From Tsukamurella sp. M9C (GTDB lineage: Bacteria > Actinomycetota > Actinomycetes > Mycobacteriales > Mycobacteriaceae): DNA of 42,331 nucleotides. The notes below the pieces were generated by a model. The model saw only the letters and a list, made by a program, of their open reading frames with translations. It made no database searches and was not told the origin of the DNA. Positions 35,187-42,331 of the stretch are shown here, one piece after another. How positions within the stretch are numbered: position 1 is the first letter of the stretch; every line of letters begins with the position of its first letter. The position numbers and the translations under genes were made by a program. Location: contig NZ_JAIULG010000041.1 in the NCBI RefSeq assembly GCF_020169415.1, forward strand, positions 1-42,331, given 5' to 3'.

Positions 35187-37298
35187 CTACCAGTTGATGC
35201 CGGGGATCCGATTGAGCGTCTTGCGCGCGATTCGGCGCAGGCCCTGATCGCCGGAGATGCCGAACAGGGGGCTCACGGCGGCGGTGGAGATGTCCTTCGA
35301 CAGGTCCTTGGTCGCCGCGCCGGCCGCGGCGAGCCGGCCCCGCGGCGTGTCCACCTCGGCCACATCGACTTCGACGACCTTGGCCGCCCCCTCCGTGTCG
35401 CCCTCGGGCTCCGGGAAGAGGAGGTAGCCCTGGTGCTGTGCGGCGGCGGCGATGCGCGGGGAGAGGAACTGGCCGAACTGGGCCAGCGTGCCGAGCGGGG
35501 TGTCGATGCGGCGGGGCCGCTCGACGATGGCGCGCACCACGATCTGGCCGGCCTTCTCCACCGACAGCGCCATCGCGTTGTCGTAGGCGTCGGTCGGCTC
35601 GATCATGCGCGTGCGGGTGAGCGGCATGTGGATGTTGGTGAAGGTCACGTGGTCCGACATCGTCTCGGCCGCCGTGATGTCGCTGAACGCCTCCAGCGCG
35701 GATTTCGAGGCGATGTACGCCGCGAACCGCGGGCCGCGCACCTGCACGCCGATGGAGGAGACGTTGACCACGTGCCCCGATTTGCGGGCGACCATGTGCG
35801 GCAACAGCTCCAGGATCAGGTAGACGGCGCCGAAGTAGTTGACCGCCATTGTGCGCTGGTAGTCGTGCGCGCGGTCCACGGAATCGACGGTGGCCCGCCG
35901 GATGGACCGGCCGGCGCTGTTGACGAGCACGTCCACGTGGCCGTGCTCGGCGAGGATCTGGGCGACGGTGGTGCGCACGGCCTCCGGATCGGTGACGTCG
36001 CACTGGTACGCCCGGACGATGCCCTTGGGTACGCCGGGCATCCCGGGCTCGGCCTCGATCCGCAGCACCGCGTCGGCGAGGTCCTCGGGCTTGCGCGCGA
36101 CGATGAAGACGTTGGCGCCCTTGAGGACCGCCTGCTTCGCCGCCTCGCGGCCGATGCCGGAGGAGCCGCCGGTGAGCAGGATGTGCTTGCCCACGAGCGG
36201 GCCGCGCGGGTCGTCACGGCGGTTGCGCGACGGGTCCAGGTGCTCCGCCCAGTAGCGGAACAGCCGCGGCCCGTAGGACTTCAGGCGCGGCAGGGCCACA
36301 CCGTACCGGCTCAGCGCGCGGTGCGTCGCCTCCGAGTCGAAGCGGGTGTTGTAGAACGGGTGGTCCAGGATCATCGGCGGCAGCCCCAACTGGCGCGCGA
36401 TCGTGTCGCGGAGCGCCCGCACCTCGCCCCGGCGGCCGATCCGCGCCGCGAACTCGCCCAGCGGCGCGCTGGGGACCGGCAGCGTCTTCGGGCCGGAGAA
36501 GGCGGGGGCGATCGCGTCGTAGATCGTGGCCATGCTCTGGCCCTTGGGGTCCGCCAGGTGGTAGACGGTGCCGGGCGCCGGCGGCGCGGTGACCAGCGCG
36601 GCGATGCCCGCGGCGACGAAGTCCACGGGCACGATGTTCGTGTACCCGAGGTTGGCGAAGGGCACGTGCAGGTGGTGCGGGATGGTGCCGATGAGCCGCA
36701 GGAACGGGAAGAAGTAGTACGGCCCGTCGATCTTGTCGATCGCGCCCGTCATCGAATCGCCCACCACGATGGACGGCCGATAGATCTGCCACGGCACCGC
36801 CGACTCGCGGACCAGGCGCTCGGCCTCGTACTTGGTGCGGTGGTACGGAGTGGGGAAGAACTGCGCGACGTCGAAGTCGGCCTCCGAGAACCACCCCTCG
36901 TGGTTGCCGGCGACGGCCAGCGAGGAGACGTGGTGCATCGTGGCGCCGAGCCGGCCTGCCAGCTCCAGGACGTTCCGTGTGCCCCCGACGTTGGTCAGCT
37001 CCTGCAGCTCCTCGGGGGCCTCCATGTCGTAGACGGCCGCGAGGTGGATCACGTGGTCGACGTGCTCGGGCAGGTCGCCCGGCGTGATGCCCAGGCCCGG
37101 CTCCACGACGTCGCCCGCGACCGGCACCACCTGGGGGGCGAGCTCGTGGCCCAGGTCGGCGATGAGCCGCTCGAACCGGGGGAGGGAGGCGTCGCGCACC
37201 AGCAGATAGATGGTGGCGTCCCGGTCCGCGGCGGCGAGCCGCGCCACGACGGCACGGCCGATGAAGCCCGTCCCGCCCGTGACGAAGTAGCTGGCCAT
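35187..37298 (-). CDS. Two-domain fatty acyl-CoA reductase (FcrA/AcrA1 type)
   Basis: 703 residues. The N-terminal domain is a reductase of the thioester-reductase/extended SDR type: FVTGGTGFIGRAVV at 5-18 and the YxxxK pair in PYHRTKYEAERL. The C-terminal domain is a classical SDR: LLTGGSSGIGREAA near 374-387, NSAGRSI, and YIASKSALEAF. This architecture matches M. tuberculosis AcrA1 (Rv3391) and marine FARs, which reduce acyl-CoA through the aldehyde to the fatty alcohol with NADPH. Fatty alcohols are substrates for wax ester synthesis. The C-terminal 80 residues (VVEVDVAEVDTPRGRLAAAG to LNRIPGINW) are extra. The ATG at 37298 has a weak ribosome-binding site. It is monocistronic as far as can be seen. 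Confidence 0.9.
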   Translation of the reverse strand: MASYFVTGGTGFIGRAVVARLAAADRDATIYLLVRDASLPRFERLIADLGHELAPQVVPVAGDVVEPGLGITPGDLPEHVDHVIHLAAVYDMEAPEELQELTNVGGTRNVLELAGRLGATMHHVSSLAVAGNHEGWFSEADFDVAQFFPTPYHRTKYEAERLVRESAVPWQIYRPSIVVGDSMTGAIDKIDGPYYFFPFLRLIGTIPHHLHVPFANLGYTNIVPVDFVAAGIAALVTAPPAPGTVYHLADPKGQSMATIYDAIAPAFSGPKTLPVPSAPLGEFAARIGRRGEVRALRDTIARQLGLPPMILDHPFYNTRFDSEATHRALSRYGVALPRLKSYGPRLFRYWAEHLDPSRNRRDDPRGPLVGKHILLTGGSSGIGREAAKQAVLKGANVFIVARKPEDLADAVLRIEAEPGMPGVPKGIVRAYQCDVTDPEAVRTTVAQILAEHGHVDVLVNSAGRSIRRATVDSVDRAHDYQRTMAVNYFGAVYLILELLPHMVARKSGHVVNVSSIGVQVRGPRFAAYIASKSALEAFSDITAAETMSDHVTFTNIHMPLTRTRMIEPTDAYDNAMALSVEKAGQIVVRAIVERPRRIDTPLGTLAQFGQFLSPRIAAAAQHQGYLLFPEPEGDTEGAAKVVEVDVAEVDTPRGRLAAAGAATKDLSKDISTAAVSPLFGISGDQGLRRIARKTLNRIPGINW

Positions 37299-37364
37299 AC
37301 CACGAACCTACTTTCCGCTGCGTCCGCCGCCAAACCCGGGCGGGCCGCTAGTCACCCCTGATTA

Positions 37365-37853
37365 TCACGGCGCGGCGAGCGGCGCCACCGTCGCCGCCGT
37401 CGCGGCGACCAGGTCCGACGGTGCCAACTCGACCTCCAGGCCCCGTCGGCCCGCGGAGCAGAAGACGGTCTCGAAGCCGAGCGCGGACTCGTCGATCGCG
37501 GTCGGCAGGCGCTTGCGCTGCCCCAGCGGGGAGACGCCGCCGAGCACGTAGCCCGTCACGCGCCGCACGTCCGCGGGGTCGGCCATCGCCGGGCGGTGCA
37601 GCCCGAGCGCCGCGCCCGCGGCCTTGAGGCTGAGCTTGCCCGACGTGGGCACGATCGCCACGGCGAGCTGCTTCCCGTCGCCGATGACCAGCGTCTTGAA
37701 CACCCGCGCCGGGTCGTGCCCCAGCGCCTCCGCGGCCTCGCCGCCGAAGGACTCCGCCCGCGGGTCGTGCGCGTACTCGTGGATCCGGAACTCGATCCCC
37801 GCGGCTTGCAGCGCCGCGATCGCCGGCGTCGCCGCGGCGTTCTTCTTCCCCAT
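37365..37853 (-). CDS. ybaK: YbaK/EbsC-type Cys-tRNA(Pro) deacylase
   Basis: 162 residues. YbaK removes cysteine wrongly attached to tRNA(Pro) by prolyl-tRNA synthetase. The family pattern is clear: [52 protein letters not shown] with the conserved Lys, [25 protein letters not shown] and a C-terminal [11 protein letters not shown]. The length is that of stand-alone YbaK (about 160), so the ATG at 37853 is chosen over an in-frame ATG at 37937. In M. tuberculosis the equivalent position is occupied by Rv3224A/Rv3224B, fragments of the same family; here the gene is intact. Confidence 0.9.
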   Translation of the reverse strand: MGKKNAAATPAIAALQAAGIEFRIHEYAHDPRAESFGGEAAEALGHDPARVFKTLVIGDGKQLAVAIVPTSGKLSLKAAGAALGLHRPAMADPADVRRVTGYVLGGVSPLGQRKRLPTAIDESALGFETVFCSAGRRGLEVELAPSDLVAATAATVAPLAAP

Positions 37854-38151
37854 GCGTTCAGTCAAGCAGGTTCCCCTCGGGTTCAGCGCGATGCGCGGAT
37901 CAGCGGCGCGACCCGATTTCGCTCGAGCAGCACCCAATACCGACTCGGGTATGCGAGAACCGCATGACCCGATTCCCCTGCGGGGCTTCTACCTGGTGTT
38001 TCGAGGGTATGCGTCGCCCGCATACCCTCGCGGGAAGGTCACCCGCCCCGCCGGTCCGGCGACGGCCCGGATCGCGGCGCCCTCGCGACACGGCCCGCGG
38101 CCCTCAGCGCGACCTGGGAACAAGCCGACGCATCGCGCTGTTGCAGAGGTC
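37854..38151. promoter_or_regulatory. ybaK-sigH intergenic region with two related palindromes
   Basis: About 300 bp with no gene. It holds a perfect 12-bp palindrome, CGAGGGTATGCG-TCGCC-CGCATACCCTCG (38002-38030), and 58 bp upstream a near-copy, CGGGTATGCG-AGAAC-CGCATGACCCG (37946-37971). The shared core is GGGTATGCG-N5-CGCAT(G)ACCC. A smaller ATACC-N6-GGTAT pair overlaps the first (37937-37952). These look like repressor sites. Neither arm pair has a following T-tract. Confidence 0.65.
38116..38143 (+). promoter_or_regulatory. SigH-type autoregulatory promoter of sigH
   Basis: GGGAACA (38116-38122), 17 nt, GTTG (38140-38143), matching the SigH/SigR consensus GGAAY-N-GTT. The predicted start of transcription is at about 38151, immediately at an in-frame GTG (38152) that would yield an N-terminally extended SigH. 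Positive autoregulation of sigH is established in mycobacteria. Confidence 0.75.
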
Positions 38152-38205
38152 GTGAGTACAGGTAGCGGCGCAGCGGTCCTCGAGCGACCGGTAGCCTTCG
38201 ACGGT

Positions 38206-38880
38206 ATGACGGACGGGGACATCACGCACGTAGCGGATCTGGACTCGGCCCCCGACGAGGTGACCGAGACGCCGGAGCAGCTCACGGCACGGTTCGAGGC
38301 CGAGGCGCTGCCGCTGCTCGACCAGCTGTACGGCGCCGCGCTGCGGATGACCCGCAACCCCGCCGACGCGGAGGACCTGGTCCAGGAGACCTACGTGAAG
38401 GCGTACAGCGCCTTCCGCAGCTTCAAGAAGGGCACCAACCTCAAGGCCTGGCTGTACCGGATCCTCACCAACACCTACATCAACGGCTACCGCAAGAAGC
38501 AGCGGCAGCCCGCGCAGTACCCCACCGACGAGATCACCGACTGGCAGCTCGCGGCCACGGCGGAGCACAGCTCCACCGGCCTGCGCTCCGCGGAGATCGA
38601 GGCACTGGACGCACTGCCGGACGACGAGATCAAGCAGGCTCTCGCGAAGCTCCCCGAGGAGTTCCGCATGGCGGTGTACTACGCCGACGTGGAGGGATTC
38701 CCCTACAAGGAGATCGCCGAGATCATGGGTACCCCCATCGGCACGGTCATGTCGCGGCTGCATCGCGGCCGGCGGCAGCTCCGCGCCGAGCTCGAGGGCG
38801 TCGCGCGCGAGCGCGGCTTCCTCCGGGGGCAGGATTCCGACGGTGCCGAGGGCGCCGCCGCTCAGGAGGTCGAGAAGTGA
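38206..38880 (+). CDS. sigH: SigH, ECF sigma factor of thiol/heat stress
   Basis: 224 residues, very close to M. tuberculosis SigH (216). Region 2 reads [70 protein letters not shown]; region 4 reads [45 protein letters not shown]. SigH drives thioredoxin, heat-shock and other thiol-stress genes and is held inactive by reduced RshA. An upstream in-frame GTG at 38152 would add 18 residues and fits a leaderless start from the SigH promoter, similar in concept to the unstable sigma-R' form in Streptomyces. The ATG at 38206 matches known SigH length. rshA overlaps the stop by 4 nt. Confidence 0.96.
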   Translation: MTDGDITHVADLDSAPDEVTETPEQLTARFEAEALPLLDQLYGAALRMTRNPADAEDLVQETYVKAYSAFRSFKKGTNLKAWLYRILTNTYINGYRKKQRQPAQYPTDEITDWQLAATAEHSSTGLRSAEIEALDALPDDEIKQALAKLPEEFRMAVYYADVEGFPYKEIAEIMGTPIGTVMSRLHRGRRQLRAELEGVARERGFLRGQDSDGAEGAAAQEVEK

Positions 38881-39158
38881 CGTACTCGTCGGACGGCAAC
38901 CCGGACCTGGAGCTCGACTGCTCCGCCGTGATGGCGGACATCTGGCTGCTCCTGGACAACGAGTGCGACTCGGCTGCCAAGGAGCGCCTCAAGGCCCACA
39001 TCGACGGCTGTTCGCAGTGCCTGTCGCATTACGGCATCGAGCAGCAGATCAAGTCGCTGGTGAACCGCAAGTGCGGCGGCGATCGTGCGCCCGAGGGGCT
39101 GCGGGAGCGGCTGACGATCAGCATCCGGCACACCGAGGTGCGCTTCCGCCCCGAGTAG
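38877..39158 (+). CDS. rshA: RshA, zinc-binding anti-sigma factor of SigH
   Basis: 93 residues. The ZAS-family motif HX3CX2C is HIDGCSQC (H41, C45, C48); other Cys at 15 and 30 complete a zinc/disulfide switch. Under oxidising conditions disulfide formation releases SigH. Residues around [24 protein letters not shown] match the mycobacterial protein (Rv3221A). The GTG at 38877 overlaps the sigH stop (GTGA), ensuring matched synthesis of sigma and anti-sigma factors. A perfect 16-bp terminator follows 24 bp downstream. Confidence 0.94.
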   Translation: MTYSSDGNPDLELDCSAVMADIWLLLDNECDSAAKERLKAHIDGCSQCLSHYGIEQQIKSLVNRKCGGDRAPEGLRERLTISIRHTEVRFRPE

Positions 39159-39182
39159 CCGGTGCGGTGCAGTGCGAACATG

Positions 39183-39219
39183 ACGAGGGCCCGTCGACGT
39201 GATGTCGACGGGCCCTCGT
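39183..39219. terminator. 16-bp terminator after rshA
   Basis: ACGAGGGCCCGTCGAC (39183-39198) pairs perfectly with GTCGACGGGCCCTCGT (39204-39219) around a 5-nt loop. It separates rshA from the convergent bL37 gene (ends 39245) and can act in both directions. Confidence 0.9.
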
Positions 39220-39244
39220 GCGCAAGTCACGTGAAACCTGAAGG

Positions 39245-39319
39245 TCAGGAGTTCGGGCGCTTGCCGTGGTTCGCGGCGTTCTTCTTCCGCGCGCGCTTCT
39301 TACGTCCACGCTTTCCCAT
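39245..39319 (-). CDS. Ribosomal protein bL37 (24 residues)
   Basis: A 24-residue basic peptide, MGKRGRKKRARK followed by KNAANHGKRPNS. It matches the actinobacterial ribosomal protein bL37 first seen in M. smegmatis ribosome structures, where it lies near the peptidyl-transferase region of the 50S subunit; the conserved NHGKRPN ending is diagnostic. AAGGAG lies 6 nt before the ATG at 39319. The gene is short enough to be missed by standard gene finders. It is convergent with rshA and divergent from pdtaS. Confidence 0.88.
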   Translation of the reverse strand: MGKRGRKKRARKKNAANHGKRPNS

Positions 39320-39404
39320 GGCGGTCTCCTTCCTGTCCTGAAGCTTCTTCGCAGTACCGGCTATTGTTTCACGACGGCACCGACGACGACAAAAAGGCGG
39401 TCCC

Positions 39405-40898
39405 ATGGCCTCCCTCGCCGACCTCCTGGCGATCCACACGGACCTCCCGGGGCGCGCCGCTCGGCACCTCCAGCGGATCGCCGGCGAGTGGCAGCTGCTC
39501 GCCGACCTCTCGTTCGCCGACCTGCGTCTCTGGGTCCGCAACGACCCCGAGGGCGACACCACCGATCCCGCGTACATCTGCATCGCGCAGTGCCGGCCCA
39601 ACACCACGCCCACCGTGTACGACTCCGACGGCGTCGGCGTCGTCGTGCCGCCCTGGGAGGCGCCCACCCTGCACGCCGCGTTCGAGGGCGCCGACGTGGT
39701 CAAGGGCGTCACCCCGGCCTGGACCGGGCCCGCACGCGTGCGCCGCGAGGCCGTCCCGGTGCCGTCGAACGGCGAGGTGATCGCCGTGCTGACCCGCGAC
39801 TTCAACGTCACGCACCCGCGCACGCCGAGCCCGCTCGAGGTGGCCTACAAGGAGTGCGCGGACGATCTGTGCACGATGGTCGCCGAGGGCGCCTTCCCCG
39901 AGCCGGAGGACCTGCCCACGGGCGAGGCCGAGCCCCGCGCGGGCGACGGCTTCATCCGCCTCGACGCCCAGGGGCGCGTGGTGTTCGCCAGCCCGAACGC
40001 GCAGTCGGCGTACCGCCGGATGGGTGCTCCCACCGACCTCGAGGGCAGCATCCTGTCCGAGGTGACCGCCGAGCTGGTGGGCGACACCTTCGAGTCCGAG
40101 GACCTCACGATCGCGCTCGACGGTGCGCTCGAGCGCGGCGAGGGCTCCCGGATCGAGCTCACCAAGGGCGGCGTCACCGTCGTGCTCCGCGTGCTCGGCC
40201 TGCATCCGGGCGGGCGTCCCGGGGGTGCAGCGGTGCTGCTGCGCGACGTCACCGAGCTCAAGCGCCGCGACCGCGCCCTCATCTCCAAGGACGCGACGAT
40301 CCGCGAGATCCATCACCGGGTGAAGAACAACCTGCAGTCGGTCTCCGCGCTGCTGCGGCTGCAGGCCCGGCGCACGCGCAACGACGAGGCCAAGCGCGCG
40401 CTCAACGAGTCGGTCCGCCGGGTCGCGTCGATCGCGCTGGTCCACGAGACCCTGTCGATGAGCGTCGACGAGCACGTCGACATCGACGAGGTGATCGACC
40501 GGCTGATCCCGATCATGGCCGACGTGGCCCCGGCGGGCGGTTCAGCGGCGGTCACCGTCGTCCGACGGGGCGACGTGGGCCTGCTCGACGCGGACCGGGC
40601 GATGCCGCTGGTCATGGTCGTCACCGAACTGATCCAGAACGCGGTTGAGCACGCCTACGAGCCGGGGGAGTCGGGCACCATCGAACTGCTGGCGCACCGG
40701 TCCACCCGGATGCTCGAGGTCACCGTCCGGGACGACGGCGCAGGCCTGCCCCCCGGGTTCAGCCTCGAGGGCTCGGACCGCCTGGGGCTGCAGATCGTGC
40801 AGACGCTCGTGAAGTCGGAGCTGGCCGGCGAGCTGAGCCTGACCTCGCGCGACGGTGGCACCGACGCGGTGGTGCGGGTTCCGCTGCAGCCCGTCTAG
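39405..40898 (+). CDS. pdtaS: PdtaS, cytosolic sensor histidine kinase
   Basis: 497 residues, no membrane segments. A GAF-like domain (about 1-150) and a PAS domain (about 180-290, DGFIRLDAQGRVVFASPNAQSAYRRMG) precede the HisKA_2 dimerisation domain EIHHRVKNNLQSVSALLRLQ, with the phosphoacceptor at His303/304, and a HATPase domain with ELIQNAVEHAYEPGESG and DRLGLQIVQTLV. It matches M. tuberculosis Rv3220c, which phosphorylates the RNA-binding regulator PdtaR and controls translation in response to metal and redox signals. The partner PdtaR is not in this window. The start ATG follows an AAAAAGG ribosome-binding site. Confidence 0.94.
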   Translation: MASLADLLAIHTDLPGRAARHLQRIAGEWQLLADLSFADLRLWVRNDPEGDTTDPAYICIAQCRPNTTPTVYDSDGVGVVVPPWEAPTLHAAFEGADVVKGVTPAWTGPARVRREAVPVPSNGEVIAVLTRDFNVTHPRTPSPLEVAYKECADDLCTMVAEGAFPEPEDLPTGEAEPRAGDGFIRLDAQGRVVFASPNAQSAYRRMGAPTDLEGSILSEVTAELVGDTFESEDLTIALDGALERGEGSRIELTKGGVTVVLRVLGLHPGGRPGGAAVLLRDVTELKRRDRALISKDATIREIHHRVKNNLQSVSALLRLQARRTRNDEAKRALNESVRRVASIALVHETLSMSVDEHVDIDEVIDRLIPIMADVAPAGGSAAVTVVRRGDVGLLDADRAMPLVMVVTELIQNAVEHAYEPGESGTIELLAHRSTRMLEVTVRDDGAGLPPGFSLEGSDRLGLQIVQTLVKSELAGELSLTSRDGGTDAVVRVPLQPV

Positions 40899-40910
40899 GC
40901 CCGCGCACGA

Positions 40911-40943
40911 CGAAGGCCCGGTGGAGGATCCACCGGGCCTTCG
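40911..40943. terminator. 15-bp bidirectional terminator, pdtaS/whiB1
   Basis: CGAAGGCCCGGTGGA (40911-40925), loop GGA, and TCCACCGGGCCTTCG (40929-40943) form a perfect stem between the convergent ends of pdtaS (40898) and whiB1 (40960). Confidence 0.9.
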
Positions 40944-40959
40944 ACGAAAGCGGAACGTG

Positions 40960-41214
40960 TTACACAGCGGTGCGCGTGCGGGTGCGCGCGTTGCGGCGCT
41001 TCAGCGCGCGACGCTCGTCCTCGCTCATGCCGCCCCACACGCCGGCGTCCTGACCCGACTCGAGGGCCCAGGACAGGCACTCGGCGGTCACGGGGCAGCG
41101 GTTGCAGACCAGCTTGGCGTCCGCGATCTGCGCGATGGCCGGACCACTGTTGCCCACGGGGAAGAACAGCTCGGGATCCTCGTCGCGACAGATGGCCTTG
41201 TGGCGCCAATCCAT
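40960..41214 (-). CDS. whiB1: WhiB1, [4Fe-4S] transcription regulator
   Basis: 84 residues, same length as M. tuberculosis WhiB1 and nearly identical over the core. The iron-sulfur ligands are C9, C37, C40 and C46 (ICRDED; LVCNRCPVTAEC). The GVWGG turn and the basic C-terminus RRALKRRNARTRTRTAV bind DNA. WhiB1 is essential, interacts with the primary sigma factor and senses nitric oxide. MDWRHK from ATG 41214 is the established start; AAGGAG lies 9 nt upstream. An in-frame ATG at 41253 exists but its sequence lies in the leader hairpin. Confidence 0.96.
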   Translation of the reverse strand: MDWRHKAICRDEDPELFFPVGNSGPAIAQIADAKLVCNRCPVTAECLSWALESGQDAGVWGGMSEDERRALKRRNARTRTRTAV

Positions 41215-41598
41215 GTCAGTACACTCCTTCAGGCGCGCTCGCGCGCCACTCATCGCAGGCGCCGATCCGGCACCGAATTTCCAGGCTGTTAACGCGGAGG
41301 GAACCGAACTGTTTCCGCGCTGTTACGTCATGAATATTTCCACGTTCCCAGCAGGAGTCAATAGATTCCGACTCAGAGGTGGGGGATCTCACAGCGGGGG
41401 CGGTGAGAACCCTCTTCCGAGGGGTGTACTACACTGCTGCCGGTTCAGCGGCGTGCCCGCAAATATATCCGCACACGCTGCAGGTTTGCAATAGGTTTCT
41501 GCGCGGTCGTGACGAATCGCTCACTTCGCCCATCCGATCGGGTCACGCCGAGTCGGCGGGAATCGGCCCGGCGGAGGGGCCCCAGCGGGCGGCGGGGA
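41215..41598 (-). promoter_or_regulatory. whiB1 control region: CRP-like site, two promoters, leader hairpin
   Basis: No gene in 384 bp. On the minus strand: GTGAGATCCCCCAC (41392-41379), very similar to the known CRP site of M. tuberculosis whiB1; -35 TTGACT (41361-41356), 17 nt, -10 AATATT (41338-41333), predicting a start near 41326, so the CRP site is centred about 59 bp upstream. A second, upstream promoter, TTGCAA (41491-41486), 18 nt, TATATT (41467-41462), lies in an A/T-rich island. A GGCGCGC-GA-GCGCGCC hairpin (41232-41247) sits 2 nt from the ribosome-binding site. Confidence 0.65.
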
Positions 41599-42331
41599 TC
41601 AGCGCACGCGAGGCAGCGGCGGCAGGTCGGCCAGCACGCGGATCCGCTCCGGCGAGTACCAGAACCGCACCTCCGTGCGGTCGCCGAGGTGGTCGCCGTC
41701 GACCTGCGCGGGCACCGGGACCGCGCTGCTCACGCGCAGCTCGGGCAGGTCGTCGTGCCGGACGAGGTGGCGCACCGTCGGGCCCTTGGTGCGGCGGGCC
41801 GAGAGCATCTGCCGCACCAGCATGAGGTTCGGGATCGTGCGCATGGAGCGCGACGCGAACACGCCCAGCCCGGTGCCGTAATCCGTCCCCGGGTTGGTGA
41901 ACACCGCGCGATTGTTGAGGAAGGTCCACGGGCTTGCGTTCGAGACGAAGGCGAAGTGCACCCCGTCGATGTCCTGCCACGTTCCCGGCTCCTCGCCGGG
42001 CAGGTGGACGGTGAGCTGCGGCTCGCGCCGCGCGGCGGAGAAGAAGGTGCGGACGGCGGTGCGCACGTACCGCGACGGGGTGGCGGCCTTGCCCTTGTCG
42101 CGCAGCGCCTCCATGTTGGCGATCACCTCGGCGTCCACGCCGACGCCGGCGTTGAAGAGGAAGTAGCGCTCGTCGGCGCAGCCGAGGCCGATGGTGCGGA
42201 AACTGCGGCGCGCCAACAGGTCCGTGAGGTGCACGGTGGCCTGCAGCGGGTCGCGGGGGACCGCGAGTGAGCGCGCGAAGACGTTCGCGCTGCCGCCGGG
42301 GATCACGGCGACGGCGGGCAGGGTGTCGGGG
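41599..42331 (-). CDS. DAGK-family lipid kinase, N-terminus cut by window edge
   Basis: The visible 244 residues are the C-terminal part of a diacylglycerol-kinase-like (YegS/DgkB) protein. It enters the window at PDTLPAVAVIPGGSANVFARSL, containing the GGSAN form of the nucleotide-binding GGTxN motif, then NAGVGVDAEVIANME and the C-terminal VDGDHLGDRTEVRFWY segment. These enzymes phosphorylate diacylglycerol, sphingosine-like or other lipids using ATP. The position next to whiB1 corresponds to the Rv3218 region of M. tuberculosis. The start lies outside the window. Confidence 0.88.
   Translation of the reverse strand, partial: PDTLPAVAVIPGGSANVFARSLAVPRDPLQATVHLTDLLARRSFRTIGLGCADERYFLFNAGVGVDAEVIANMEALRDKGKAATPSRYVRTAVRTFFSAARREPQLTVHLPGEEPGTWQDIDGVHFAFVSNASPWTFLNNRAVFTNPGTDYGTGLGVFASRSMRTIPNLMLVRQMLSARRTKGPTVRHLVRHDDLPELRVSSAVPVPAQVDGDHLGDRTEVRFWYSPERIRVLADLPPLPRVR

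Noticed and set aside
39223..39238. parS-like sequence (TCACGTGAAAC)
   Set aside because: Only the right half matches the 16-bp parS consensus and the left half does not; the neighbourhood is not that of an origin.

Overview
The window is about 42 kb of high-GC (roughly 70%) chromosome. It carries a core gene set of the order Mycobacteriales: mtrA-mtrB-lpqB, a comF-like gene, hpf, secA1, a desA3-type desaturase and its reductase, rsgA-aroA, an SRAP protein, sigH-rshA, bL37, pdtaS and whiB1. Several of these follow the gene order around Rv3218-Rv3246c of Mycobacterium tuberculosis. Many -10 elements sit 6-7 nt upstream of an ATG or GTG, which suggests leaderless mRNAs, common in this order. 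The triplicated desaturases and the inserted genes fit a Tsukamurella/Gordonia-like relative better than Mycobacterium itself. The genus is an inference.

Layout. 1-1927: a partial secreted lytic transglycosylase and thymidylate kinase, both on the minus strand. 1980-10675: a plus-strand envelope and secretion block (mtrA, mtrB, lpqB, comF-like, hpf, secA1), closed by an 18-bp terminator. 10742-15793: a PlsC-like acyltransferase, an Rv3235-like protein, a Tgs3-like WS/DGAT protein, an Rv3231c-like protein, a META-domain exported protein and the desaturase reductase. 15799-18134: an inserted operon of two paralogous 7-TM proteins plus a YtrA-type GntR regulator, preceded by two matching palindromic operators. 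18233-25676: three DesA3-like desaturases (the first two separated by an EEP hydrolase), an FprA-type ferredoxin reductase, a GNAT acetyltransferase and MsrA. 25619-29166, minus strand: aroA-rsgA-glycosyltransferase. 29254-37853: an exported Ala/Pro-rich protein, SoxR, SRAP, a hot-dog protein, a small membrane protein, an aldehyde dehydrogenase, a VOC protein, an AraC regulator, a two-domain fatty acyl-CoA reductase and YbaK. 38206-42331: sigH-rshA, bL37, pdtaS, whiB1 and a partial lipid kinase.

How the genes fit together. Lipid metabolism dominates. Acyl chains can be desaturated (three desaturases with a dedicated reductase), reduced to fatty alcohols (FcrA-like), placed on glycerol phosphate (PlsC) and possibly made into storage lipid. 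The local WS/DGAT protein, however, lacks the second His of HHxxxDG. Redox control is the second theme: SigH/RshA with a matching SigH-type promoter at msrA, SoxR with its own sox box, and WhiB1 with a CRP-like site at the expected distance from its promoter.

The best candidate for something undescribed is the inserted 7-TM/7-TM/GntR operon, which splits the usual reductase-desaturase pair. Other points for follow-up are the hendecad-repeat tail of the third desaturase, two related palindromes upstream of sigH, and a strongly over-represented nonamer, CGACGGTGC, counted by eye at 32 sites.
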